Below are positions 59,101 through 64,000 of a stretch of 64,000 bases of DNA, in pieces; within the stretch, counting starts at the first letter, position 1; each line of letters begins with the position of its first letter. This DNA is from Antedon mediterranea (taxonomy: Eukaryota; Echinodermata; Crinoidea; Comatulida; Antedonidae): positions 16,910,288-16,974,287 of the forward strand of contig NC_092676.1 of assembly GCF_964355755.1 (NCBI RefSeq), read 5' to 3'. Both the position numbers and the translations under genes were made by a program. The notes below the pieces were generated by a model. The model saw nothing but the letters and a program-made list of their open reading frames with translations. It had not been told where the DNA came from and made no database searches.

Positions 59101-62095
59101 TCCAATGTCGCTACTTTAGTTTCCAGCTTTTTAGTTTTTTCTTTCAAAATATCCTTTTCGGCTGTGAGCTCCTCAACGCTATGCTTAACATCCCCGATTG
59201 CGTCATTGAAATTCCTTTGTAGCGTTGTGATTTCCTTTACTAGCGTGTTACGTAACTTGTCAAGGTTAAGGTTAACATTCGCGACAACATCTCGGTCACG
59301 GGCGCCCGAGTCGGCGCCTGAGTCCTCGTCTTCGGCTTGCATAAATAAATTCTTTCAATGCTATATATACTACTTATTTTCAGGTATGGTGTGGCAGTTA
59401 ATGAGAGCATACACCTTGTCTCTGTTACAAAAGCTTTCTGGTGGATCTGATGTTATCAAGGATTGTGATATTGTCTCGTGGGTGAATGAAAAGGTAAGCT
59501 GACAAGCAGGTAAACAATTATTTAATCGTATTTGCCTATAATGTATAGCACCCTCTATAACTTTTAGATCAACTTGAAAATATTTGCAATTCATTAAAAC
59601 GATTTTTTAGCACAACATGCGCCCTCTATATGTGTAAATATCATCTGGAAATTTTTATTTCGACTTGTGCCCTTTATCATTATGTTATAATCATTTCGAC
59701 CAAAGTTGTATTATTAGCTATAATGGTGCAAAACATCCACCAGTTACCCAAATTTTATCCACCTCAATTGGGCAATATCGTGTTCATCATAATACGCGCA
59801 AAAACAATTTTTTATTTACAGAAAAATTAGTTTTTATCATTGAATTTACAAAAAAACAGGAAATCCAAAATCGCTCTAATGGCGTCACATTAATATTCAA
59901 ATTAGCTTTTATTTACTCCCAACCGTAGACCAACTATTTGCCCATCACACAAAATTATCTCATTTAGTATTTTTTGCAATTTATTAAAATCACATAAATA
60001 TTACGCATAGGTGCAGTGAAAGGGTACAACAAGAGATTACTGACATCCACCACCACAGGCCCGTATGCAGCATTTATAATGGGGGGGTGCGAGCGAAGCG
60101 AGCAACAATGGCTGGGGGCCAGGGGGCCGCCAAGACGTTCTAAAGACTGATGTAAGACTCTCTGTTGTGGCTTGGGCTAGTTGAACGATGGACACCAGAA
60201 CTTAACGCTTTCATGATGAGGCCAACTCAGCAGGGGTGGCGCCAGGATCATCCCGACGCGGGGGCTACATTCCCCGACGAGGGGGCTATGCGAGCGAAGC
60301 GAGCATCCATCACTAGGCTGAGGGCCAGGGGCCGCCAAGGGCCCCCGGTGGGGGTCCAGGGGGCGAAGCCCCCGGAAGCAACGCGTTCTAGCGTCATTTG
60401 AGGTCTTTTTAATCAGATTTAGGGTAGCCATTTTTTCCATTTTTTATAATGCATAAATAAAATACTGCGTGCAAAAAAACGATGCGCGATGACTGTTTCA
60501 ATCTATATTTTTCAATTTAAAAAATAAAAGTTCAAAGAAAATTTAGAAAAATAGAGTTGGAGGTCCCGGAAATTGGACTTATTATACTTCAAAACATGAA
60601 AAAAAATATATATAAGTCCCTATCATGGGTTGTGACTGAGCTAAGAAATGTTTGAAAAATAGAGATGTTAGGTCCCGGAAAATGTACTTCTTGTTCTTCG
60701 AAATATGACCAGCTTTATTGTTGGGGCTGAGCTAAGAAAATGTTTAAAACTAGAGCTGCAGGTCTTCAAAAAATTGCATTTTATACTTTGGAAACATCAG
60801 GCCTAGAGGCTTAAAAAACGCAAGCGTAGACCTTTTTCAGTCGGGGAAAAAAGTTTATTCCTCCCAGGTGTATGCATGCGTACCATCTGGACTTCCGAGT
60901 GGTGAGAAATTCATGACATACAGGATATTGAAAATGTAATAACTATAGCTATAATGTTGGCTAAGCGAAAATGGCAGTTTTTTTGTTTAGTAATGGATGA
61001 AAAATTTATTTTAGGTGCTTCACGGTACAGAAGGTTACTTGTAAATTAAAAAATTGGTGAACAAACGAACAATTAACATAATTCGTTTTTGCTGTAGTGT
61101 AGCGTATGTCGACGCAGTACACGACGTAACCGTCGGTAAACTTCGCCTGGAAAATAACACATTACACATTTTGGTCCCTGGATACCGCCAGACAAGTGCG
61201 TACCTAGCTATTGTTTAGTAGTAAGTTAGATCGCTGGCAATAATGAATGCATATAAAGTGCATAATATCACTCTGACGTACTCTCACGGTCAATGGAACG
61301 TCGTGGTTTTCTAGGCGCTGAAGCTATATGAAGTGAACGCGAACGTTTTTTACTGTATATTATATTCCTCGACAAAAAGTACCCGTGTTCCCCGACGGGG
61401 GGGGGGGGGGCTCGGCTCCCCGACGAGGGGGCTAGAGCCCCCGTAGTTGGCCTTCCCTTGTTTAGGCGCCGTATTCGATAGTGTCTGTATTTCCAGACAT
61501 GTCTTTACCGCCGGTTAAGTTGTCTGTATTTCTCCAGCAAACAATTTACCGCGTACATGAAGCGCTACGCTATTGCTTGTCGTCACATGATCGACTGCGC
61601 ATGTTTTACATCGAGTTTGTAGTCAGTTCAGATTCCGTAATTTAATTACCGGTATTTTTTCATTTTATATTAGCATATTTTTGTTTGTATACCATTGATA
61701 ATGTAAATTTTGTATATATATAATGATATTGTCTTTAGTTAAACAAGACAAGAAAAAATACCAACCGAGGAAATTGTGGACCTTTTGGGACTTGGGGGGG
61801 TGCGTCTGCACCCAACGCACCCCCCTAGATACGGGCCTGCACCAACTTCAAGATTGCCAGCCTGATTGGTTTTTTTTGTTGTAAAACCTTGTTTTACTTC
61901 AACTAGGTGGTTTTTAAATATGATAAGTATTAAGATCTGAATGTTAACAATTTTGTTTTTTAGCTGAGTTCAGCTGGTAGGACTTCAAGTATTAAGAATT
62001 TCAAAGATCCAGCAATTAGTAACAGTCGGCCAGTGATTGACTTGATAGATGCCATTAAACCTGAGTCCATCAATTACTCAAACGTCGAAAATGAT
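29139..62095 (+). CDS. PLS: Plastin/fimbrin, 13 exons, 3' end beyond the window
   Basis: Calcium-regulated actin-bundling protein of cell cortex, microvilli and filopodia. Exons 29139-29192, 36917-37072, 38179-38323, 50828-50936, 51888-52107, 53233-53377, 54184-54302, 54970-55044, 55489-55612, 56234-56322, 56670-56865, 59384-59493 and 61964-62095 join in frame to about 558 residues; human plastins have 627-630, so about 60-70 residues of CH4 are missing to the right. Two canonical EF-hand loops ([12 protein letters not shown] and [12 protein letters not shown]), then CH1 (about residues 110-228), CH2 (about 245-375), CH3 (about 378-490) and the start of CH4. Typical motifs are [73 protein letters not shown] and [11 protein letters not shown]. 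Introns are loaded with transposons, but no exon is damaged. Human PLS1/2/3 arose by vertebrate duplication, so no number is given. Confidence 0.95.
30914..31320. mobile_element. MITE with tandem-repeat termini (about 407 bp)
   Basis: Each end is an inverted array of about three copies of GGGACGATTCGGCC (left 30914-30960; right, as GGCCGAATCGTCCC, 31272-31320). The 46-bp ends match with few differences. The centre also has looser copies (GGCAGGATCGTCCC). No coding capacity; no clear target duplication. Confidence 0.8.
32156..33089. mobile_element. PIF/Harbinger-type non-autonomous DNA transposon (934 bp)
   Basis: Perfect 35-bp terminal inverted repeats starting CGCCCGTATTCTTAAACCGG. Flanked by TAA on both sides (32153-32155 and 33090-33092), the 3-bp TWA target duplication of PIF/Harbinger and ISL2EU elements. 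Subterminal GACTAAAT and TCGACT words repeat on both sides. The GC-richer core (32515-32670) has no usable frame. Confidence 0.85.
35493..36006. mobile_element. Non-autonomous DNA transposon with 50-bp inverted repeats (514 bp)
   Basis: Left end AGGGAGTTTTCGCAATCTTA and right end ending AAAACTCCCT are inverted repeats extending through AACGAAAACGGATACGTCAC. The left end has an internal duplication of AACGAAAACGGATACG. Both flanks are ATTATT, a possible target duplication, but the sequence is low-complexity. Confidence 0.8.
36917..37072 (+). CDS. PLS: Plastin exon 2 (residues 19-70), two EF-hands
   Basis: Holds both calcium loops: [12 protein letters not shown] and [12 protein letters not shown], each with Asp/Asn at positions 1, 3 and 5 and Glu at 12, so calcium binding is expected. 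Acceptor CTTTTTAG, donor GTGGGT at 37073, phase 0. Confidence 0.93.
37073..38178 (+). other. Plastin intron 2
   Basis: AT-rich. A 9-nt stretch with splice sites at both ends (38010-38018) is discussed as a finding. Confidence 0.75.
38179..38323 (+). CDS. PLS: Plastin exon 3 (residues 71-118)
   Basis: Linker between EF-hands and CH1, then the CH1 start: [19 protein letters not shown] and [12 protein letters not shown], matching HSYSEEEKYAFV. Joined directly to exon 2 it gives EFIEMFKGLK, aligned with EFVYIFQEVK. Donor GTAAGT at 38324, phase 1. Confidence 0.88.
38418..40265. mobile_element. Non-autonomous DNA element with CTACGCGTAG subterminal repeats (1.85 kb)
   Basis: Left end ACAGTACAGATAA, TACTGCAACATTTG is mirrored at the right by CAAATGTTGCAGTA, TTATCTGTACTGT. 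Just inside both ends are many copies of CTACGCGTAG and CACGCGTAG in both orientations (38450-38550 and 40130-40235). The middle has no transposase frame. Superfamily unknown. Confidence 0.75.
40268..42244. mobile_element. hAT-like non-autonomous element with 5-bp target duplication (about 2 kb)
   Basis: Ends are 16-bp inverted repeats CAGGGCTGCAAATTAA and its complement TTAATTTGCAGCCCTG. TAAGA flanks both sides (40263-40267 and 42245-42249). CAGG ends plus a 5-bp duplication fit the hAT5 group. The interior holds GGTCGCATTTGCGACC and CTACGAAGTCGCTTCGTAG palindromes and C-runs at 42040-42105; a 127-codon frame at 40430 matches nothing known to me. Confidence 0.7.
42038..42105 (-). repeat. Poly-C/poly-G tracts
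   Basis: Two C-runs of about 14-16 flank CGCGCTTCGGGGGAGGGGG. On the minus strand this is G-quadruplex-prone; on either strand the runs can pair with each other. Run lengths may be assembly artefacts. Confidence 0.7.
42280..42369. repeat. Perfect 18-bp inverted repeat with 54-bp loop
   Basis: TTTTCAGCGGCGGGTAAG at 42280-42297 and CTTACCCGCCGCTGAAAA at 42352-42369. Probably a very small MITE or the two ends of a deleted element. Confidence 0.75.
42910..43001 (+). repeat. GGTCGTCCAATTCGA tandem repeat
   Basis: About six imperfect copies of GGTCGTC(CAATTCGA), some shortened, following a triple CTAGG at about 42890. Such TCG-rich arrays resemble the ends of the MITE at 30914 in style but not in sequence. 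Confidence 0.7.
46262..46395. mobile_element. MITE family A, copy 2 (degenerate)
   Basis: Shares AAACTAATTTGACAA, AAATATGGTAGTAATATGA and TTGTTACATAAAGTAGACAG with copies at 8120, 54342 and 56005; the outermost bases have decayed. Confidence 0.6.
46910..50095 (-). mobile_element. Rex1-like (CR1 group) non-LTR retrotransposon, antisense in plastin intron 3
   Basis: On the minus strand the element ends with TTGATCAATAAAAG-like sequence and tandem TTATC repeats (46910-46928 in + sense: TAAGATAAGATAAGATAAC), the usual 3' end of Rex1/Babar elements. The coding part spans 47049 to about 50132. The right border lies near 50095, where a short duplicated ATAATTCACGTGATATG (50097-50113 and 50124-50140) begins. 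Confidence 0.85.
47049..50132 (-). pseudogene. Rex1-like polyprotein frame (endonuclease + reverse transcriptase) with two TGA stops
   Basis: A single minus-strand frame of about 1,028 codons interrupted only by TGA at 49686-49688 and 48168-48170. Upstream part (50132-49686): hydrophobic [15 protein letters not shown] segment and Arg-rich [12 protein letters not shown] stretch. Middle: [39 protein letters not shown] and [10 protein letters not shown] of the endonuclease. Then [60 protein letters not shown] and [12 protein letters not shown] of the reverse transcriptase, with catalytic Asp residues present. No frameshift. Confidence 0.85.
50828..50936 (+). CDS. PLS: Plastin exon 4 (residues 119-154), CH1
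   Basis: [19 protein letters not shown] and [13 protein letters not shown]. Acceptor after a long T-run (TTTTTTTTTTCAG), donor GTAACT at 50937, ends phase 2 (TG carried). Confidence 0.93.
50937..51887 (+). other. Plastin intron 4
   Basis: AT-rich; contains copy 2 of the dispersed repeat (about 51345-51430) and a C-run followed by an A-run at 51557-51580. Confidence 0.75.
51345..51430 (+). repeat. Dispersed repeat, copy 2
   Basis: See 28090-28200. Confidence 0.5.
51888..52107 (+). CDS. PLS: Plastin exon 5 (residues 155-228), CH1
   Basis: Encodes [38 protein letters not shown] and [12 protein letters not shown], the actin-binding core of CH1. Between INK and ENL the protein reads [13 protein letters not shown], longer and more basic/aromatic than KKLTPFIIQ of vertebrates. 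Acceptor CTTTTTCAG, donor GTAAGT at 52108, phase 0. Confidence 0.94.
52108..53232 (+). other. Plastin intron 5
   Basis: Contains two diverged tandem copies of a repeat of about 350 bp (52270-52925), a hairpin AATTCGTC/GACGAATT near 53170-53190, and TA-rich sequence. Confidence 0.7.
52270..52925 (+). repeat. Two diverged tandem copies of a ~350-bp repeat
   Basis: Copy 1 (about 52270-52560) and copy 2 (about 52621-52925) share CTCTTCAGAAT, ACTTATTATG(G/A)AAGC, GTAGATA, and TTGCTCAATT(A/C)ATTAT in the same order. Old duplication or two units of an unknown element. Confidence 0.6.
53233..53377 (+). CDS. PLS: Plastin exon 6 (residues 229-276), CH1/CH2 linker
   Basis: [30 protein letters not shown] and [14 protein letters not shown], matching LSPEELLLRWANFHLENSG. 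Acceptor CTCTTTAG, donor GTACAT at 53378, phase 1. Confidence 0.93.
53378..54183 (+). other. Plastin intron 6
   Basis: Contains a tRNA-like sequence (53754-53833) and GC-richer words such as CCGAAGCGCGGCGC; otherwise AT-rich. Confidence 0.7.
53754..53833 (+). repeat. tRNA-like sequence, possible head of a SINE
   Basis: TGGCGCAGCGGGTAA at 53761 fits an RNA polymerase III A box and GTTCAAGTCTC at 53813 fits a B box, about 40 bases apart as in tRNA genes. GAGA-GTTCAAG-TCTC forms a short T-arm. The acceptor stem is not convincing, so it is a degenerate tRNA-derived SINE or tRNA pseudogene, not a working tRNA. Confidence 0.55.
54184..54302 (+). CDS. PLS: Plastin exon 7 (residues 277-316), CH2
   Basis: [20 protein letters not shown] matches [20 protein letters not shown]. 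Acceptor TTTTTTTAG, donor GTAAGT at 54303, phase 0. Confidence 0.93.
54303..54969 (+). other. Plastin intron 7
   Basis: A MITE family A copy begins about 40 bases after the donor; the remainder is AT-rich. Confidence 0.75.
54342..54501. mobile_element. MITE family A, copy 3
   Basis: Left end AAAGCTGTCTACACTATCAA and right end TAATAGTGTAAACAGAGCT are inverted repeats; the interior repeats GGGCATATCAC(T)ACCATATTT. Confidence 0.75.
54970..55044 (+). CDS. PLS: Plastin exon 8 (residues 317-341), CH2
   Basis: [16 protein letters not shown] and CRAFITPK match [23 protein letters not shown]. Acceptor CATCATAG, donor GTATGC at 55045, phase 0. Confidence 0.92.
55045..55488 (+). other. Plastin intron 8
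   Basis: About 440 bp; AT-rich left half, GC-richer right half (55230-55440) without recognised content. Confidence 0.75.
55489..55612 (+). CDS. PLS: Plastin exon 9 (residues 342-382), end of CH2
   Basis: [19 protein letters not shown] and NYPALDPP, then VIEETREEK leading into CH3. Acceptor CATTTTCAG, donor GTGAGT at 55613, phase 1. Confidence 0.94.
55613..56233 (+). other. Plastin intron 9
   Basis: Holds a GC-rich unassigned segment at 55665-55800 (ATCCCCTTGACCCGGAGGG) and MITE family A copy 4 (56005-56141). Confidence 0.75.
56005..56141. mobile_element. MITE family A, copy 4 (best preserved)
   Basis: Ends TAAGGCCTGTCTACACTATC and, inverted, GATAGTGTAGACAAAGCTTTA. The TAA at each outer edge may be a Harbinger-type target duplication. 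137 bp, no coding capacity. Confidence 0.8.
56234..56322 (+). CDS. PLS: Plastin exon 10 (residues 383-412), CH3
   Basis: [19 protein letters not shown] and [10 protein letters not shown] match [19 protein letters not shown]. Acceptor TTTCTTTCAG, donor GTAAAA at 56323, phase 0. Confidence 0.94.
56323..56669 (+). other. Plastin intron 10
   Basis: About 350 bp, AT-rich, nothing assignable. Confidence 0.8.
56670..56865 (+). CDS. PLS: Plastin exon 11 (residues 413-477), CH3
   Basis: [33 protein letters not shown] and [12 protein letters not shown]. Acceptor TTTTTTTCAG, donor GTAAGC at 56866, phase 1. Confidence 0.95.
57207..58699 (-). pseudogene. Tx1/L1-like reverse transcriptase, C-terminal half
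   Basis: Starts just before the catalytic motif [11 protein letters not shown] and continues with [33 protein letters not shown] and [15 protein letters not shown], typical of the Tx1/L1 branch. One frameshift near 57400-57425 separates the main part (58699-57386) from the C-terminal zinc-knuckle-like [18 protein letters not shown] (57413-57207). Motifs before YADD are absent. Confidence 0.85.
58854..59342 (-). pseudogene. Tx1/L1-like ORF1, N-terminal coiled coil and start of RNA-binding domain
   Basis: Acidic N-terminus ([11 protein letters not shown]), a heptad-rich coiled coil (about residues 35-95) and [11 protein letters not shown], the hallmark start of the ORF1p RNA-recognition domain. 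After about residue 115 similarity is lost ([12 protein letters not shown]), consistent with deletion or frameshift. Confidence 0.75.
59384..59493 (+). CDS. PLS: Plastin exon 12 (residues 478-514), CH3/CH4
   Basis: [20 protein letters not shown] and DIVSWVNEK, matching LVWQLMRRYTLNVLEDL and DIIVNWVNRTL. Acceptor TTATTTTCAG, donor GTAAGC at 59494, phase 0. The LINE ends about 30 bases upstream. Confidence 0.94.
59494..61963 (+). other. Plastin intron 12
   Basis: Left part (59500-60050) AT-rich with GCCCTCTAT words; then the 1.78-kb element 60056-61839; then about 120 bp to the acceptor. Confidence 0.8.
60056..61839. mobile_element. hAT5-like non-autonomous element with CACCA target duplication (1.78 kb)
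   Basis: Ends CAGGCCCGTAT and its complement ATACGGGCCTG, each next to GGGGGGTGCG-type sequence. CACCA flanks both sides (60051-60055, 61840-61844). The GC-rich ends contain GCGAGCGAAGCGAGC twice (60088 and 60289) and several CCCCCGNNG hairpins; the core is AT-rich and non-coding. Confidence 0.75.
61964..62095 (+). CDS. PLS: Plastin exon 13 (residues 515-558), CH4
   Basis: [20 protein letters not shown] and [18 protein letters not shown] match the human CH4 start. Acceptor GTTTTTTAG, donor GTAAGT at 62096, phase 0. The next exon is outside the window. Confidence 0.94.
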
Positions 62096-62387
62096 GTAAG
62101 TAAAGAGGTTATTATTATTTTTTTTATTTTTTTGAAAACTGTTACATTGTGAACTTAAACAAATTCTTTTAGAAGCCAGTGATATGATATTAACTTGAAT
62201 AATGGTATTTAATGAAGCCCTGATGAGCAATGTTTACAAGTTTTTCATTCCTAATACCCTTTTTTCAAAGTAGTCCAAATCCTTTTTTTCGTGTGCAGAT
62301 CATGGGGAAAGTGTAAACATTGTGTTTTATGAATATTTGAATCATGCTAGTTATAAAAACCCATGTTGTCGAATTTCTAAAATTCAT

Positions 62388-62891
62388 TCTTTTTTTTTTT
62401 TTTTTTATTCAGATAATATTTATTTAGATAATAATGAATGAATATATACAAAATAGAAAAAAGATATTAAAGTGAACATAGATAAAGCAGTAATTGGTAG
62501 TCATTATTATCATGGATCCCTTCTAGAAGTTAAAAACTTGTCTCGTAGGGACCCATAACAAAACACATTACTAAAAAAATAAAAATAACCTAGAATATAT
62601 AATTATATAATTTAGGATAAAAAATTACAGTATAATAACATAACTAACATCTTCTTTATAAAAATTATTTAAATTATATTTCAATAGTTTCATGATAATT
62701 ATAAATGAAATAACTACCGATATTGGTAAATGAAAAAAAAAATATGTATACATAAATTATAATTCCAGTATATATATAGTATATAGTATATACTATATAT
62801 ACATTATATATAGATTAAAGATTGCAATAATAAACAACAACTAATATTTTGTGTAAGACATAAATAGTATATGAGTATAAATAATGATCAT
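62388..62891 (-). mobile_element. Nested retroposon with poly-A tail (about 500 bp)
   Basis: Comparison with the right foldback arm gives the empty site: AAATTCATCTTTGACC. In the left arm it is split, with TCAT at 62384-62387 and again at 62888-62891, enclosing a block that begins with a T-run (minus-strand poly-A). No reading frame; probably a SINE or truncated LINE 3' end. Confidence 0.7.
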
Positions 62892-62894
62892 CTT

Positions 62895-63474
62895 TGACCT
62901 CTGACCTCAATTTGAATGTTGTGCCCATTGAAAACAAAATGGTCATATCTTTGTAACACTTAGATTAAATGAAATAATTTATTGGAAAATTATTTGGGAG
63001 ATGCATATTATTATTCGTTCTAATGAAAAAGTTTGTCCAAAAATGACTGGAACTATGATTTTTGGCATATTTGACCTTTGACCTACATATCATCCGTAAC
63101 TAACAGTTGGAAAAACTTCAAATAGGGCTCAAATTAATCTGAAGTTATATGTTTCTATTCAGTCTAATAAGAACTTTTTCAAGAAAATGACCCAAAATAT
63201 TTTTATTGACCTTTGAGCTGGACTGGTACTCTATAATCTCAAAAACTATTGGTCGTAAAAATAGTTTTTGAGATTATAGTACTACTAATACAAGGTCAAA
63301 GGTCAATAACAATATTTTGGGTCATTTTCTTCAAACTTTTTCATTAGAACGAATATTAATATGCATCTCCCAAATAATTTGACACTAAAATTATTTCATT
63401 TAGTCTAAGCGTTGCAAAGATATGACCATTTTGTTTTCAATGGGTCAAAACATTCAAATTGAGGTCAGAGGTCA
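62895..63474. promoter_or_regulatory. DR1-type nuclear-receptor motifs inside the foldback
   Basis: TGACCTCTGACCT (62895-62907), TGACCTTTGACCT (63072-63084), AGGTCAAAGGTCA (63292-63304) and AGGTCAGAGGTCA (63462-63474). Two are exact matches to the AGGTCA direct repeat with one-base spacing bound by HNF4, RXR or COUP-TF type receptors. Presence is seen; function is speculative. Confidence 0.4.
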
Positions 63475-64000
63475 AAGATGAATTTTAGAAATTTGACAAC
63501 ATGGGTTTTTATAACCAGCATGATTCAAATATTCATAAAACACAATGTTTACACTTTCCCCATGATCTGCACACGAATGCACTTTTTTGACATAGGGATC
63601 TAGACTAAAGCAAAAAAGTTGTTGAAAATTCGGATGACAATTGTATTGTTTTCATACAAATTACCTTTGGAATTATTAATTACAATATTACTATTTTCCA
63701 AATGTTGAAATTTGTTAATTAACTTTGCTTAATATTAAACACAGACCTGAAATTGCACCCAAATCATGTTTTTACAAAATAATGCAGCATTCAAAATTCA
63801 AAATAGCACTGGTCCACCGGCTAATGGCTAGTTAAATGCGTGGAGGACCAGTTAAATAGTTGAATAACAAGTGTGCTTGCCAGTTAGAATTTATATGAAA
63901 TCTGACGAAATATAAATAATTTTACTCAATTCACATCTTCATGATTTCCTTACGAAATATTAAGATTGATTGTCCGTATTTCATTTTTAGTTTTTTTAAG

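Larger units (their letters stand above)
56932..59352 (-). mobile_element. Tx1/L1-like non-LTR retrotransposon, antisense, internally deleted
   Basis: Read on the minus strand: an ORF1 fragment (59342-58854), then directly the second half of a reverse transcriptase (58699-57207), then a 3' UTR and a poly-A tail (T-run at 56932-56947 on the + strand). The endonuclease and the N-terminal half of the reverse transcriptase are missing, so more than about 1.5 kb was deleted. Target duplication not identified. Confidence 0.85.
56866..59383 (+). other. Plastin intron 11, almost entirely a LINE
   Basis: Only about 65 bases at the left and about 30 at the right of the intron lie outside the antisense Tx1/L1-like element. 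Confidence 0.85.
62297..63580. repeat. Large foldback element carrying DR1-type motifs
   Basis: Left arm begins TGCAGATCATGGGGAAAGTG; the right arm ends with its complement CACTTTCCCCATGATCTGCA. The arms meet in a tight hairpin at 63226-63277 (CTATAATCTCAAAAACTATT with its complement). The left arm is longer because of a nested insertion (62388-62891) and an extra internal copy (about 63051-63170). AGGTCANAGGTCA-type motifs recur in both arms. Confidence 0.85.
62096..64000 (+). other. Plastin intron 13 (to window edge)
   Basis: Contains the foldback element 62297-63580 with a nested retroposon. No further plastin exon was found up to 64000. Confidence 0.8.

Noticed and set aside
60165-60440. 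Overlapping frames on both strands at the left end of the 60-kb element
   Set aside because: GC-rich terminal repeat sequence lacking stops by composition.
62760-62815. TATATAGTATATACTATATA palindrome as an origin or regulatory site
   Set aside because: Simple AT repeat inside a retroposon insertion.

Overview
The window looks like nuclear DNA of a deuterostome invertebrate, most likely an echinoderm. It is AT-rich, has large introns with standard GT-AG sites, frequent TAGGCCTA-type words, many miniature inverted-repeat elements, and CR1/Rex1/Tx1-type LINEs. The echinoderm assignment is inference from repeat style and protein similarity; no ribosomal or mitochondrial marker is present. Family comparisons are from memory of the human proteins, not from a search.

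Three protein-coding genes lie on the + strand. (1) UAP1, UDP-N-acetylhexosamine pyrophosphorylase: nine constitutive coding exons from 173 to 14812 join in frame into a complete protein of about 502 residues. Two small phase-compatible exons (9904-9933 and 10931-10972) sit at the junction where mammals splice the AGX1/AGX2 cassette. (2) A galactose-3-O-sulfotransferase-like gene, three exons from 23492 to 27788, encodes a type II Golgi protein of about 397 residues. (3) Plastin/fimbrin: thirteen coding exons from 29139 to 62095 cover two EF-hands and CH1 to part of CH4; the last exon(s) lie beyond the right edge. The genes are not functionally linked in any obvious way (nucleotide-sugar synthesis, Golgi sulfation, actin bundling).

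Most of the rest is repeats. 2.7-6.9 kb: CR1-type LINE in sense orientation in UAP1 intron 3, with one frameshift and two stops. 17.0-21.5 kb: two arrays of a 26-bp minisatellite with a shared 3' flank; the larger array starts inside what looks like a broken copy of sulfotransferase exon 2. 24.3-25.4 kb: a duplicated segment of about 300 bp inside the sulfotransferase intron. 30.9-36.0 kb: three inverted-repeat elements in plastin intron 1. 38.4-42.4 kb: two larger non-autonomous DNA elements and a small inverted repeat. 46.9-50.1 kb: antisense Rex1-like LINE with one long frame broken only by two TGA codons. 56.9-59.35 kb: antisense, internally deleted Tx1/L1-like LINE abutting a plastin exon. 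60.06-61.84 kb: second CAGG-ended element with a 5-bp target duplication. 62.3-63.6 kb: large foldback carrying repeated DR1-type nuclear-receptor motifs, with a nested retroposon.

I found no CRISPR array, rRNA or intact tRNA gene. The most interesting points are the tandem cassette exons of UAP1, the minisatellite/broken-exon duplication, the foldback with DR1 sites, and a cluster of three hairpins at 21.65-21.79 kb.
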